Below, piece after piece: positions 1 to 11,691 of a stretch of 64,000 nucleotides of DNA (the first letter of the stretch is position 1; every line of letters begins with the position of its first letter). The DNA comes from Norana najaformis. Its lineage: Eukaryota; Annelida; Clitellata; Crassiclitellata; Hormogastridae. The position numbers and the translations under genes are program-made. Location: assembly GCA_964023275.1 (NCBI GenBank), contig OZ029918.1:19572361-19636360 (forward strand), in the 5' to 3' direction. The notes under the pieces were generated by a model. That model made no database searches. It was given only the letters and a program-made list of their open reading frames with translations, and was not told where the DNA came from.

Positions 1-1598
1 CTACATATTTTTTTTCTCTTCTTCTTTTTCATTTTCTTATTCTTTCTTTATGCCATCCAGATGCATTTGTAGACCTTGTACCGGTAATTACTAATATGTA
101 GCAATCCTTTCCGGCTACTTTCGGTTGTACCCTTCGTAACTTTACCTTATTGTCAGATTGTAACTTGAATCACAATCCCTAGAGGGCGTGACCTCTCTCA
201 GTTTTAAGCCCTTGGGAAAGGGTACATGCAGATGACTAAAAACTTCTGTCAATAGACATCTATTCCAAGTCTTATCCTATCAATTTCAAATTGATGAATT
301 CGATTTTGATTGAATGATGGCTCGTTCAAACTGATAGTATAGTTTTAAACAGTTTTATTATAACAGTCAAGACCATGTTTCAATAAAATTAAACTAGTAT
401 CATTCTACGACTACTTCATTCTATGACTCCTACAGGCCAGCTACTAATCTAGCTAAATCAATTAAAAGAGATAATTAAATGGCTTCCCTCCCGCACGATA
501 AGTTCTTGACTTTCCAGACTCCAGTTCTTGAGATGAATTGCTGATCTCGAGATTTCATACTGTAGCCACTGTGTACTTTGCCCGGATCGTTCTCCCTACA
601 GACGTCGGACACAGTCAGCTAAAGACAGACGACTGCTGTACGCCATCTTTTTTGTGAAGTTTCTTTGACTTTGTATATTCCATAAAAGTTCGTAAAAGGT
701 TATGTTCGCTCCAAATCACTGGGCGACGAAACAAACAAGGCGTTCGTTCACTCCTTTCTCGTCAGATCGCAACTGAGTGCTGCAGTTCGTTTAACACTAT
801 TGAACGAAGAGTTTCGTCGATACAATCACAGTTCATAGCTTGGATTATGATTTTTACACAATTCGACACGGTTATCGCTTCCTCAGTAAGCCGGTAAGTC
901 CCAGTTACTTTCAAAGTTCCTACGACTTAGAACACCTCTAACACGAATGATAATCGAAGTTGAACGTTCGATCTCAAACGGTGATTTTCGGAGGTTTTTC
1001 TACACGTCTACACCAACATGTACCAACGAACTTATCTCGCCACTTAACACAGAAAGCCTCCTGTTATACCCGTAGAAGTTCGCTTGGTTTTTCAATGACG
1101 GCCAACCGTCCTCGCTTATTTGCGCATGATCATTGCTTACAGAGGCTTGTAGCTTTAGCATCAACTGACAGTTGTCCATTGTAATTGTCGTCTGTTCTAT
1201 GACATCAGCCAATGTTCAATTTTCAAATTTGCTCTGTCATATCAGATTAGTTCCTTTGTAAATCATCATGCAGGCTATAATCCGCCATGCTGACGTGGCA
1301 CAGTCCCATACGATTCATTAGGTCCATATTCTTGTTCTATAGCTATTAACCTTATACGCTGGCCTGCCTATAGAACTATCGTATCTACCACCTCTTTACA
1401 CAAATCTACTACTACAAACTACACTAGACTACTATACACTAACTAAATAGATAAGTAAGCTGTTCTCAGCTTAGTCAAACAAATACAAACGCGAATTAAA
1501 GGGAGGATCGCTACAGACCTAGATCTAAATTAATAAACGTACATAAAATGAGTCTATCAAAAAATCTTAGTGATTCTGTCTGCAATTTCTGTTGGCAG
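1..1598. other. Non-coding flank, probably intron of the PLPPR-like gene
   Basis: AT-rich sequence with no ORF resembling a known protein. The PAP2-like exon beginning at 1599 has a splice acceptor on its left, and the earlier PAP2 motifs (the SGH motif that normally precedes this part) are not seen here, so most of this stretch is probably intron. The short ORFs at 960-1212 look random. No repeat family was recognised. Confidence 0.4.
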
Positions 1599-1877
1599 AT
1601 TTACTGGCAGAATGTTGTTGGTCATGGTCTGCGCTGCAGCATCCTCGGTCCGTTCTTCTCACTGTCCTTCATCATCATGTCGGTTCTCTGCTGTCTCGCC
1701 CGCTATTCGCTCTACTACAGCCACTGGACTGATGTCATGGTTGGATTCGGACTGGGAATCGTCCTGGCCGTCTATCTGGTAGTCGATGCTAAAACTAGAA
1801 GCCTATATAAGACGATGAAGTGGAGCAAGAGACGCGCAAATGATATGCACAGCGTAATGAATACACGTTGGCCTTAA
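1599..1877 (+). CDS. Terminal exon of a PAP2-family phospholipid phosphatase-related (PLPPR-like) membrane protein
   Basis: The frame reads from a splice acceptor (ttggcag, AG at 1597-1598) to a TAA at 1875-1877, giving about 92 residues. It holds two hydrophobic segments around a PAP2 motif-3 region reading ARYSLYYSHWTDV, followed by a glycine-rich membrane helix. Active PAP2 enzymes have SR-x5-H-x3-D. Here the S is A and the catalytic His position is Ser, with the final Asp kept. PLPPR/PRG proteins also have Ser at the His position and are regarded as inactive relatives of lipid phosphate phosphatases; they sit in the plasma membrane. The SGH-containing exon must lie left of the window. A second acceptor (AG at 1609-1610) would shorten the exon by four codons. 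The C-terminal tail is short and basic. PAP2 membership is fairly sure; the PLPPR subgroup is an inference. Confidence 0.62.
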   Translation: MYWQNVVGHGLRCSILGPFFSLSFIIMSVLCCLARYSLYYSHWTDVMVGFGLGIVLAVYLVVDAKTRSLYKTMKWSKRRANDMHSVMNTRWP

Positions 1878-2122
1878 GCCAACAATAACATCGTTAGAGC
1901 AAACGGAATACCATACATAAGCCAATGCGAAATATAAGCCAAGCCTTATGTCGCAAAAGTTTCGGTGAAGAAAATAGTTTTAAATGATTATATTCAGAAC
2001 AGAAATAATATATCGTATATCGCATCACTTATATGATATATGGCATCATAGATCATAAATCAGGTATCATATCTTGTATCGACCAGATAATATCTCTTGT
2101 TAACTTCCTTGCAACTGTTTAG

Positions 2123-2221
2123 GGCGTCTTTACATTGAACAACTTCGTGGAACGCACTGAGATATTTGGTCGCAATTTGCAGCATTTGCTACCGAGCTAC
2201 AAAAATGATTGGAATACTGAG
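2123..2221 (+). CDS. Candidate orphan exon, 33 codons
   Basis: An open stretch of exactly 33 codons lies between a splice acceptor (tgtttag, AG at 2121-2122) and a strong donor (gag|gtgagc from 2222). It would encode GVFTLNNFVERTEIFGRNLQ followed by 13 more residues ending in NDWNTE. It lies 245 bp after the stop of the PLPPR-like exon, so it could be an alternative downstream exon of that gene or belong to another gene. No family is recognised. The only evidence is splice signals plus an open frame. Confidence 0.25.
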
Positions 2222-4105
2222 GTGAGCTACCTTTAGTTTTTGTATGCACACCTGCGTCACGTGTACACCCACCGCTTTTAGAATCCGCTAACGTGCATTT
2301 CGCTCGAGATGGAGTAATGCTTCAGCAAATCGGAAACGATCTTCACTAGCGAACGCATACAGACACGTACAATTCCAAGCATCAATCTCAAACTGCTGAA
2401 ACGTCTGTCAGACTGGGACACGTGAGGATAATTGTATATACTTGAATATATTTAGTTAATTTGCGTTTGACCCTCAAATTTCTTGTAAGACCAAAGTAAA
2501 TCTAAGCCAGCGAAAACTACTGAGAACAGTTGAGGGCTACTCGTATTACCAGTGCCACCCGCAGTTGCCTTTGGAAGTTATGTGAGGCTTGTTGTCCAGA
2601 AACAGTATAGGAATGCTGGCGACATAAACTTGTACAGTTCTTTGACAAGATCTGCAGAGAAGGCAATTAGTTGTCAAAAGTAGTGGCTGTTCTTGTGTGT
2701 GATTCTTGGAAGTTTATTGAAACTGGGAGATATTTCTCTTCATGACTGGCGCGGCTGTAAGATGTAAGAAACAGATGTAAACAATTTTAAAAGCAGCTTT
2801 ATCCTGCAATTGTCAAATTATGAGTTGCATTGTTTTACAGACTGTTAAAACTCCTTGGTATTGGGCTCCTTGGCATTGGACGATACAGGTAAAGAGATCG
2901 CAGGGAGTCTCGGCAAATAGACTTCTTGTGGTCAACGACAATAATTATGAACTGTCATGCCATTTCAAATCAGTGTTATAGGCTTAAAACCCAATTAATT
3001 ACTTTTCTTTCAAGAATACCACTAGAAGGTCCAGTTGAATTTGTTTTGATACGCAGTTGAAAATCAGTTACAGCAAAATAATTTGAATTTGTATTAAATG
3101 CTAACAGTCGAGTTTCGGCACTTAGTGGTTTGATATGAATATAGGCTACAAGAAGGCGGTTGATGCAAAGAATTCCATGGCGGCGTCAGGCAGATCTAGA
3201 ACTAACGTCCATTTTCAGAAAGACAAGTTGCATAGGCTACTGGAGAAACCTGACTCATTCCAAAAGTTTAGAACGAACCATCAAAACAATAGATTATGTT
3301 TATGTAGACCTATATATTAAGGTGGACTAATACAAAGTTCGTAGTTTCCATGTCAGATATATTTTAGTTGAGAACCATTAATTTTTGTTTGATTGTGTTC
3401 TATATTTGTTCATGCCTGAAAATGGACCACGCAGATGGTCTAATGCCGATGACACGACATAGTGCCCAAATTATGTCTATTTAGCAAATGAAAAATGTCT
3501 GTCTTTTAATCGAATAGGCTTAGCGACGTAGTGCGTCCGTCAAAGCATCCCGATGTCCACGTAGGCCCCCTATGTAGCCTTTACCTTAGAAACAAAATGT
3601 TTGGAATCAGCTTATTTTTAAGATACGTTTACGTCATCGTCATCATCATCATCATCTGTGGCGTGCCCCTCTTTGAAAGAGTGTTGCCGTTTCCAAAACA
3701 CTGTGCAAGCCGTCTCTATTCTGGGCACGTCTTAAGGCCGTTTGTAGACCGAAATTCAGCGGGCGCAGGTCGGATTCCACCACTTTTGTCCATGTGTGGC
3801 AAGGGCGTCCAGCGGGTCGCTTCCATATCTTCCAACCTCTTGGGGGCCAGATTGTCTATTGTAGCTCGCAGAGCTCTGGCATAGTCCTATTCGCTGAAGC
3901 AACGTTTACAACTTGTACATTACTTGAATTACAGCCTATTCAGTGTTTTTGTTGTAAAACAGAACTACGTCGACCAGAAAGCAACAAACAACGATCGAGA
4001 AACGCAGTTCAACCATCGACCCGCTATCAATGACGTCACACGACGTCATATGTCACGCGATCGCAACACAATGGAAACAATATACTATTAAGCTTTATCC
4101 AACAT
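2222..4105. other. Non-coding stretch
   Basis: No gene is recognisable. There is a short (CAT)n run near 3636-3657, followed by moderately GC-rich sequence to about 4070; the overlapping ORFs at 3531-4033 there show no domain. A similar (GAT)n run with comparable flanking text occurs near 21945-22010, so 3636-3860 may be an old dispersed repeat. Confidence 0.3.
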
Positions 4106-4490
4106 CCTATCTTACATTCACACCAAGGTGGATCAAATGAACCATATGAGATAAACAGCCTATCTTACTTTCACACCAAGGTGGATCAACCGAACCATAT
4201 GAGATACACAGCCTATATTACTTTCACACCAAGGTAGATCAACCAAGCCAAACGAGACAAACATCCTATCTTACATTCACACAAACGTGGATCAACCAAA
4301 CCAGATGAGGCAAACATTCTATCTTACATTCCTACCAAGATGGATCGAGTGAACCAAATGAGACAAACTGCCTATCTTACATTCACACAAAGTTGGATCA
4401 ACCGAACCAAATGAAGCAAACATCCTATCTTACGTCCACACCAAGATAGAAATATTTTATTTTAATCGAAACAAATGAGGCAAACATCCT
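4106..4490. repeat. 53-bp minisatellite, about seven copies
   Basis: The word cctatcttacattcacacc recurs with starts at about 4106, 4159, 4212, 4265, 4318, 4371 and 4424, an exact 53-bp spacing, with a more diverged last copy near 4488. Copies differ by scattered substitutions, for example aaggtgg versus aagatgg. 53 is not a multiple of 3 and no frame stays open, so it is not coding. Confidence 0.9.
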
Positions 4491-6530
4491 CTGTGTGTAG
4501 ACACGGTGACATGGTAACATATCCTTTGACCACAGTACAAACCCTAATCCCAACAGGAAACTGTACCTAATTCGACCAATTATGTCGTACCTTTCTAATT
4601 ATCCTATGCAGTTTTGATAATAGATGCTGTAAGACAAATTTGGTGGTATTGGCCTCGAATGTATTGCCTGGGCACTGGACCTTAGCTTTAGGCCTACTGG
4701 TTGCTGGTCTCGGTCGATGAGAGCGGCATCAGCCTCGTGGCCTGTAAGATCCCTTGTATCATCATATTGTTAACCTGTAGCAAATAGAATGACTAATGTG
4801 CTATTAATTAATCAAGAGATTGTTACTGAGTCCATAAATGACAATTATTTGGAATTTAGACTGAAACTGCAAACAGCCCACTGCTAAACAGCACTGTACT
4901 GTTACAACCACTGGCTCCAAAACATCTTACATTGTGATACACAGCGCTTATGACAATGTAAGCCTTCTATCTGGTAACACTACAACTGTCTGCTTTGACA
5001 AATTTTGCTGGGAGAAACCGTGAAATCTATCAAAAATATGACTTGGCTGACTTCGCTTTATGGTATTACACATAATATAATTAGGCCTACAGTTATTATC
5101 AAATAGTAAAATGTGTGTTTCAGGAAGCCTAATACAAATTGCATAAATCCAGATTTTGAAAATATTGTGAAAATGGGCGGCACAACTGAAACTCTGACGC
5201 TGTGCTGCTTGACCAGACTTTCACAAACACTGCATTATGCTAACATATGCTGGCTGACGTAGCCTTTGGACTATCATATCTGTACAACAAGAGTAACATG
5301 AATAGGGCCTTATGAATAAGATATAAATCTTAGAGAAAAACCAATGCTAACTTCATTTTCATTGCTTTACAGTTTGGTAGCGTTAATTTAGATTTGCATA
5401 CTTTATTTAATTTTTGAAATTGTTAAAACTATATTTCATAGCTGCTCCATAAATTGTATTGTAACCTTATTGACCAGTTTCGAAATAGTAAGAGTATACT
5501 TGAATTTCTTCAGCACCTAAATAGGCCTACCAGGTCGTGGGAATCAGCTTATTCACGATCAAAGCAAAATTGATGAGACAAATGTTGAGTGTGGTTCGTG
5601 ATGGCCGACCAAAAGTTAAACCACGTGTTAATTTGGTTTAAAATTCTGCAAGTGAAATTTCCTATTATACACATTTTAAAAAATAGCTTAAATTTTATAA
5701 ACTGGTACATTTAATAGTCTAGTATCTAATCGAGGAAATATTTTATTTTACCCTGTTTGGTGTAGCATATTTGTATTTATTTAACTAGCCTGGCAAAGCC
5801 TGTTTCTCCTATTGTCATCGATTCATTCATCCTGCACAGTGTTTACTTGTCTTAAGTCCGTTGTATACAGCGAACCCCTTCTTCTCTTTAGCAAAAATCT
5901 AACATAGGTACACAACTAATCTAGGCCTGGAACCCTTTGGCTACGGTGAGCTGTAAGTCGACCCATGAGCTGAAGATTTTCGACTTCTCTGTTTTAGACT
6001 AGCCTATAGGGTCTGTCTTTATACCCGCTGTATGTTTCACGTTATTGGAACTGGCCATTCTGTGCTTATCAGTCAAGCCAACTACTTCCTTGGATGTTTC
6101 TCGCGCCGTACAGATTAAAACGTAACACGTAACACGATGCCATCCATATCATTTGTTGCTATTCTCGTTATGACAGTCCCTCTCTTCTGTTCAATTTCAC
6201 ACTTACGTCCTCAGTCTCCTAACCATCATTGTTGGAACTAATGCCTCTGTTTTCTTTCGCCATGTTTCTGAAGCTCATTCCTGTTATCTTATCCAACCGG
6301 CCATGTCTAATATGTGTCATAATATGGCAAGATTTCTTCTGTCTCAGTCTGTTCGCTAACCATACTCACATTTTTACAATACTACTTGGTCGAAAGATCA
6401 CCGGAATTAGGGGCCCTTCTTGTTGCTAGGTTACCTTCTGTTGCTTCTTTCTGGTGATATTGAGCTTAACTTTATTTATTTTATTTAAAGCACTTTTAAC
6501 GCGAGCAATGTCAAACACCTGAATCTGAGG
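4491..6530. other. Non-coding stretch
   Basis: AT-rich sequence with many taggcct words (for example near 4690, 5091 and 5521). The ORF at 6229-6429 has hydrophobic composition but no recognisable domain. No repeat or transposon family was recognised until the CR1 remnant begins near 6530. Confidence 0.35.
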
Positions 6531-8905
6531 TAATCTTGGTCCTCACCACATGCAAGTCATTAATTTATGCCACCTTAATATCGATTCGGTCGGGAATAAG
6601 TCTTCCAAATTACATCTCGGATAATCTGATAGATAGGCCAACTTCTGCTCTCAAAGAAAATTGACTCCGACAGTTTGAGACACCTTCCTTCAGTTCGGAC
6701 ATGATTCCTCTCCTCTGTCCTTTTTTTTCTCTTAAATGCACATCGGCTGAATAAACTTGGTGGAACAGTTGCCTCTCTTCACAAATCGCCTGAAATTTGC
6801 TCGCTTCCCTTCACCCATTCCAACTCCAAAGTCATTTGAAAACCTTATTGATACCATAAACTCTGAAAATTGGCGCTTCATTTTCGTAAATGTTCACCGT
6901 CCGCCCTTGCTTTCGCTTTAGGACTGTTTATAGAAATTCAATCACTGCTTGAATTATTGGCTTCTCCTTCTTACATTATAATAACGCAGGATTTTAATAT
7001 ACACATAGATATTCTGAACCATGCTTCAACAAAATTCCAGGATCTCCTCTCTGGCTTTGATCTTATGCAGAACGTCTCTTTCCCAACTCATGGCATGGGC
7101 CATGCACTTGCTCATTTAATAATCTGACTTATAAGCTGTCTGAATATGTCTCCTTCGAAGTCAAATTTGTCTGACCATACTGTCATTACTCCTCAGGTTT
7201 CTTTTCATCATAGACCGCCTCCAACTTAATCTTTCATCAATTACCGTCCTTGGAAAGCGCGTAACGTTCCCTCCTTCAAGGCTAGCATCCTTGCCGCCCC
7301 TCTATGGTTGTGCCCAGTACAAACGTCTACCGAACTTGTTGCTCAACTCAGTTCTACTTTATTTGAAACCCTAGATAAGCTCATACCTACTAAGCATAAG
7401 TTGGTTGCAGCACGCCGTGTTCCCAGCCCTGGTACAACTGAGACATTGCCGCTGCTAGGAGACTGGGCAGCTGGCTTGATAGGTGTTGGCGACGCTCCCA
7501 TTTACCTTCTTATCTCCTCAAATTTAGGCGCCAGTGTTGTAATGTCCATAAACTTGTTTCAGCTGCAAAGTCATACTAGTCTGATTTGATCTCTTTATGC
7601 TCCTCTACTTCTATGTAGTCATGGCAGGCGGTAAACAGGATACTACACCGTGATAAACGCAATAGGCCTATATTAGCTAACTCTTCATCGCACTCTCCTC
7701 TTTCCGGCAGATTCTTGCGCTTCTTTTCTGCCAAGATTTTGACCTTAAAGACTCAACTTTTCCAACGTTCACTCACCTGAAAGCCTGTCATACCCAAAAT
7801 CTCCTCCAGTTCTCAGCTTGCTCCAACCAACAACCTCGACTGAGATCCGTAATCTCATTCTCTCGTCCTCTGGTCAAAAAATTGCCTTTGTCCTAATTTC
7901 TATCGACCTTTTAAAACAATTCTTCGACGTTTTGAACCTAATTATCACATTCATAGTCAACCCCTCTCTCGCTGAAGGCGGCTTCCCCAGTTTCGCTTAT
8001 CCAAGGTTAACCCTCTTCTTTAAAAGTCATCTCTTCCTCCTAATGATTTGTCAAACTATCGCCTCACTCTTAATTTACTCCTAATTTCTTGTTCAAAATC
8101 CTGGAAAAAGTAGTTGCCAGTCGTCTTAGAATTCAACTTTCATCGCACAACCCGTACCTTCTCTTCTAATCTGCCTACCACAAAAATTCCATTCCACTGA
8201 AACCGCAGTACCTAGCATTCACAATCAAATAATCGACTCTGTAGAACGCGGAAAAGTAACTGCTCATCTTTTTGACCTATCTCCCGCTTTTGATACTGTC
8301 GATCACTGCATACTCCTTCACCGCCTCGAACACTGGCTTGGTCTTTCCGGTTTGGCTCTCCGTTGGTTCGCATCTCACTTGCACCCTCGTACTCAGTTTA
8401 TATCAGCAGCTCATTTCTGCGCCTACTATCTTGAACTGTGGCGTCCCACAAGGTTCTGTACTGGGCCTGCTCCTGCTTACGTTGTATACAACTCCATCGG
8501 TTCACTATCTACTGATAGCTCTATTGACTACCACTTGTATGGTGATTACACACAGCTATTCCTCTCATTGGACTCAACCGTGCCACTATATCTCCGGTTA
8601 CAGACCTAATGTCTTCAAAATTACATTGGTTATCTTTTCCACCTCGGGCCCAGTTTAAAGTTGCTCGCCTTGTATGCAAGGCGCTTCACAATCCAGCAAC
8701 GAGCTACCTTGCCGACCTTTGCAGTCGACTCATACTTAATCCCAAGAGGACAAACTTAAGATTAGCCTGCTCTGGCCAACTATTTGTTCCAGCTTACCAA
8801 AAAGATGTGTGGTTTTCGTGTTTTTTCTCATGCCATGCTGGTCCACATCTATGGAATTCATTATCACCAGCTTTGAGGGACCCTTCTCTGTCTCATATCA
8901 TTTAG
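6530..8905 (+). pseudogene. Decayed CR1-like LINE (endonuclease, RT and C-terminal remnants)
   Basis: Pieces of a CR1-type ORF2 appear in order across shifting frames. An apurinic-type endonuclease remnant (IIITQDFNIHIDI, near 6980-7010) is followed by NVSFPTHGMGH near 7070. Reverse transcriptase starts near 8265 with FDLSPAFDTVDHCILLHRL, continues through LRWFASHL, and reaches YGDYTQLFLS near 8540, a damaged YADD box. About 8610-8900 encodes the C-terminal module (LHWLSFPPRAQFKVARL and LWNSLSPAL). The step from the YADD box to that module within about 80 bp shows an internal deletion. Many frameshifts and stops; not functional. Confidence 0.8.
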
Positions 8906-9690
8906 CATATAATAAAATCAATTGTTGAACTTACACGGCACATTCTCAGTCATGTCTTCGAAGGTGCATGGAAAGGAAGCAGCGATGGATGCTATCGACT
9001 TTATAATAGAGCATCTGTCGATCAAATTCCTTAATGCTTGTTGCACTTAAAGCTACAGCGCTTTGATCCACTAAACGGGGCGGGTTTTTGTCACAGGTCG
9101 TCGAACAATGCGTAAACAAAGTCTGGGCCTTTACGGTAAAGCCGTATCTAAGCCTTGTTGTACACTTCAACTACACCGCCCTCCATGAGAGCCTCTGGCC
9201 AATAATACTGTGGCCTAGACTCCACCTTAGGCTCTGCTGCTCTGGTGAAAAGTTCGCTACATAAATAAGAAATTAAGCGGGTAACGTGATAGGAGAGAGA
9301 GGGGGGAAAAGGAAATAGAGAGAGATAGACACACAGACACAGAGAGCGCGACAAAGACAGTTCAAGTGCAAAGCGTCCCTAATTGAAAAGATTGACTCGC
9401 CTTCTTTCGAATCGAATGAGTTCGACGTGTTACTGCATGTGTAAGTGCGCTGATATGTATATATGTATCGTTAGAGACACATCGTTTCAATACAGCTGTT
9501 GATGAAATATCAAAGAGAAGTCCGAGGATAAGCAAATAATGTCATAAACATTTCATAGCCTCCCCTCGATAGCTTAAGGATTTGAATTCTTTTGATCTAT
9601 GTATCGAGAGCAAATATTCGATCGACGGACGAACGATTATGGGCCTTGTAACAAGGATGCACGTCTTTTTGACCATATGCGCACGTGTTT
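8906..9690. other. Non-coding stretch after CR1 remnant
   Basis: No gene recognised. A purine-rich run (gagagagagg and related) occupies roughly 9290-9360 and gives low-complexity ORFs on both strands. The sequence then grades into the TG-rich array. Confidence 0.35.
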
Positions 9691-9970
9691 GCCCATTTGC
9701 TTGTATGCGTCGGTATAAGCCCATAAGGAGTAAACACGTGTTTCTCCGTTTGTGAGCGTGTTTGTGCGTGCGTGTGTGTATGTGTGCATGCGTCAGAATT
9801 AGGCCGTAAGGAGTAAACCTATATGTTTGTCTATTTGTCTGAGTGTGCCTGCGTGTGTCTGCGTACATGCATTTCTGCACCTCTCAATGATTTTCCGTTG
9901 GCATGTTTGCGTGTGTGTGTGTTTGTCTGCTTGTATTTGTATACCTTTGTGTGTATGCGTGTCATTGAAA
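9690..9970. repeat. TG/CG-rich array with an ~84-bp duplication
   Basis: Degenerate (TG)n/(CG)n sequence. A block containing taaggagtaaac occurs at about 9721 and again at about 9807, suggesting an 84-86-bp duplication. The ORFs in this region are low-complexity artefacts. Confidence 0.6.
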
Positions 9971-10880
9971 CACGTGTTTAGGCAGAACCCGAGCTATTGA
10001 AGACGTCATCGTTTCAGAACAATGAAATCAATACAACTTTAAATCTACGGGAAATCAATTCTTCTTCTTCGATCTAATCTAATTTAATTACACATACAGG
10101 TAAAGGCGGAGATATATATAAATACACACACATAGTCATATTGGTAAACGTGCCTGCTCGTGTAGTCGCCTGCGTGTGCGTGTGTTTGAGTGTGTGTGTG
10201 TGCGTGTGCATGCATGTGTGTGCGGGTGTGTATAATTGCCTACGTGTTTGTTTCTCAGACGATACTGGTTGCCTTTAAGAGATTGCGCCTGTCTGTACGT
10301 TTGCGTATGTGTGCGTGTGTGCGTGCGTGTATGTGTGTGAATGGGCGTATAATTCCTGCGTGTTTGTTTCCGCGTATGTGTGTGCGAGTACAGACGTGTA
10401 TAGGCCAAGACAGAGCAATTGAAGGCGCCATCGCTTCAAAACAATAATCTAAAGGAATTCCATTCTTCCTTCCATCTAATTTAATTACTTTTATAGACCA
10501 ATCATATTTATCGCATTTAATGAAATATATATAGCTTATAACGAAATGCGCGTATGTGCGTGATTGCACGACGTGTATAGACAGAAACCGAGCAAATGAA
10601 GACGCCATCACTTCAGAACAATAAAATCTATACAACTATAAATCTAAAGTAATTCAATTCTTCCTCTATCTAAGTACTTCTATAACGCATTTATATTTAT
10701 TACTTTTATTGAACTATATACGGCTTATATCGAAATGCATGTATATGCGTGACTACAAGACGTGTATAGGCAGAGACCGAGCAAATGAAGACACAATCGC
10801 TTCATTTAGTAACCATCTAAAGAAATTCAATTCTTCCAAATTTTATCTAAATACTTCTATAGCACAACTTATATAGCACA
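9971..10880. repeat. Satellite-like tandem array of ~180-bp units with TG-rich interruption
   Basis: A unit with cgtgtatagg, agaccgagcaaatgaagac, cttcagaacaataaaatc and a pyrimidine block (attcttcctc..atcta) recurs near 9972, 10393, 10570 and 10759. The last three starts are 177 and 189 bp apart. The 10160-10390 interval is a (TG/CG)n expansion separating the first copy from the rest. Copies are roughly 70-85% alike by eye. No coding signal. Confidence 0.75.
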
Positions 10881-10959
10881 TTTATGGTTTTTATTAAATT
10901 ATATTTATTAATTTATTAATTTATTAATTTATTATTGTACAAGCGCTTGGGAGGTGAGT

Positions 10960-11085
10960 TGAAATCTGTCTTTGTTTGGAGGTGGGCCAGAAGCAGCCCT
11001 TGTTTGAAGGTGGGTCAGAAGCAGCCCTTGTTTGAAGGTGGCTTGAAACCAGTCCTTGTTTGGAGGTGGCTTGAAACCAATCCCT
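10960..11085. repeat. 28-bp minisatellite, about four copies
   Basis: The unit ttgtttgaaggtgggtcaga plus 8 bp recurs four times with 28-bp spacing. Two copies carry agaagcagccc and two carry gaaaccagtcc or gaaaccaatcc. A period of 28 is incompatible with a reading frame. It lies just outside the left end of transposon D. Confidence 0.8.
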
Positions 11086-11301
11086 ACCTTACTACTTTCC
11101 TAGAATCAGATTTCTTTTGCTTCATATTTCTTAATCCAACTAGCTAATGCATCGGTTTCCGGCTTGCATTACAAACTGTGCATTCGCACAAACTGCAAGT
11201 GGTTAAAAACTCTAGCCAGAACCATGAAAAAAACACCTAAACACTGGTCAACATAGAAATCGTTACTGACTGGAAAAGGCCCTAATGTGTAGCATCTTGG
11301 T

Positions 11302-11350
11302 GTGCTGAACACGAATATAACCATAAAAATTTTTTATTGGCTCTCGTTTT
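11302..11350 (+). repeat. Left terminal inverted repeat of transposon D copy 1 (core)
   Basis: These 49 bases, beginning gtgctgaacacgaatat and ending with ttggctctcgtttt, are the inverted counterpart of 13476-13524 with 39 of 49 positions identical by hand count. Weaker pairing may continue outward: gttactga lies exactly 40 bp outside the core on both sides, so the true element end may be near 11262 or further out. Confidence 0.8.
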
Positions 11351-11541
11351 GAAAATATTTCATATAGTTCATTTTTTATGTTTCACCATGTAAATTTATG
11401 CAGTAGGACTGCGACAATATCCTAAATAAGTCTAGAATGATGTAATATTCCACCTCATTGCATAATCCCATCATGGACACATCATGCACAGTTGATTACG
11501 TCATTTTCTGATGCAATGTAAAACTACAGCCAGTCGGCTGC

Positions 11542-11576
11542 TGACGTAAGATGACGTCAGCAGTGTACTATATAAA
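11542..11576 (+). promoter_or_regulatory. CRE-like sites and TATA box of the D copy 1 ORF
   Basis: A half-variant TGACGTAA (11542-11549), a perfect CRE palindrome TGACGTCA (11552-11559) and a TATA box TATATAAA (11569-11576) stand in a row 116-150 bp before the ATG at 11692. A further TTACGTCA lies at 11496-11503. The second D copy has the same order (CRE, then TATA, then gcgag), which supports a real promoter. CREB/ATF binding is the known role of such sites; use here is inferred. Confidence 0.65.
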
Positions 11577-11691
11577 GCGAGTCGGAACGGTTGAGAATTT
11601 ACAATATTACAGACTTTGTGCGAGACAGTTTAAGTTACTGTTTTATAAAACTATTATTACTTTATCCATTTAGATACAATACAGAACAGTA

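Noticed and set aside
10136-10447. Cys/Val- or His/Thr-rich ORFs
   Set aside because: Artefacts of the (TG/CG)n array.
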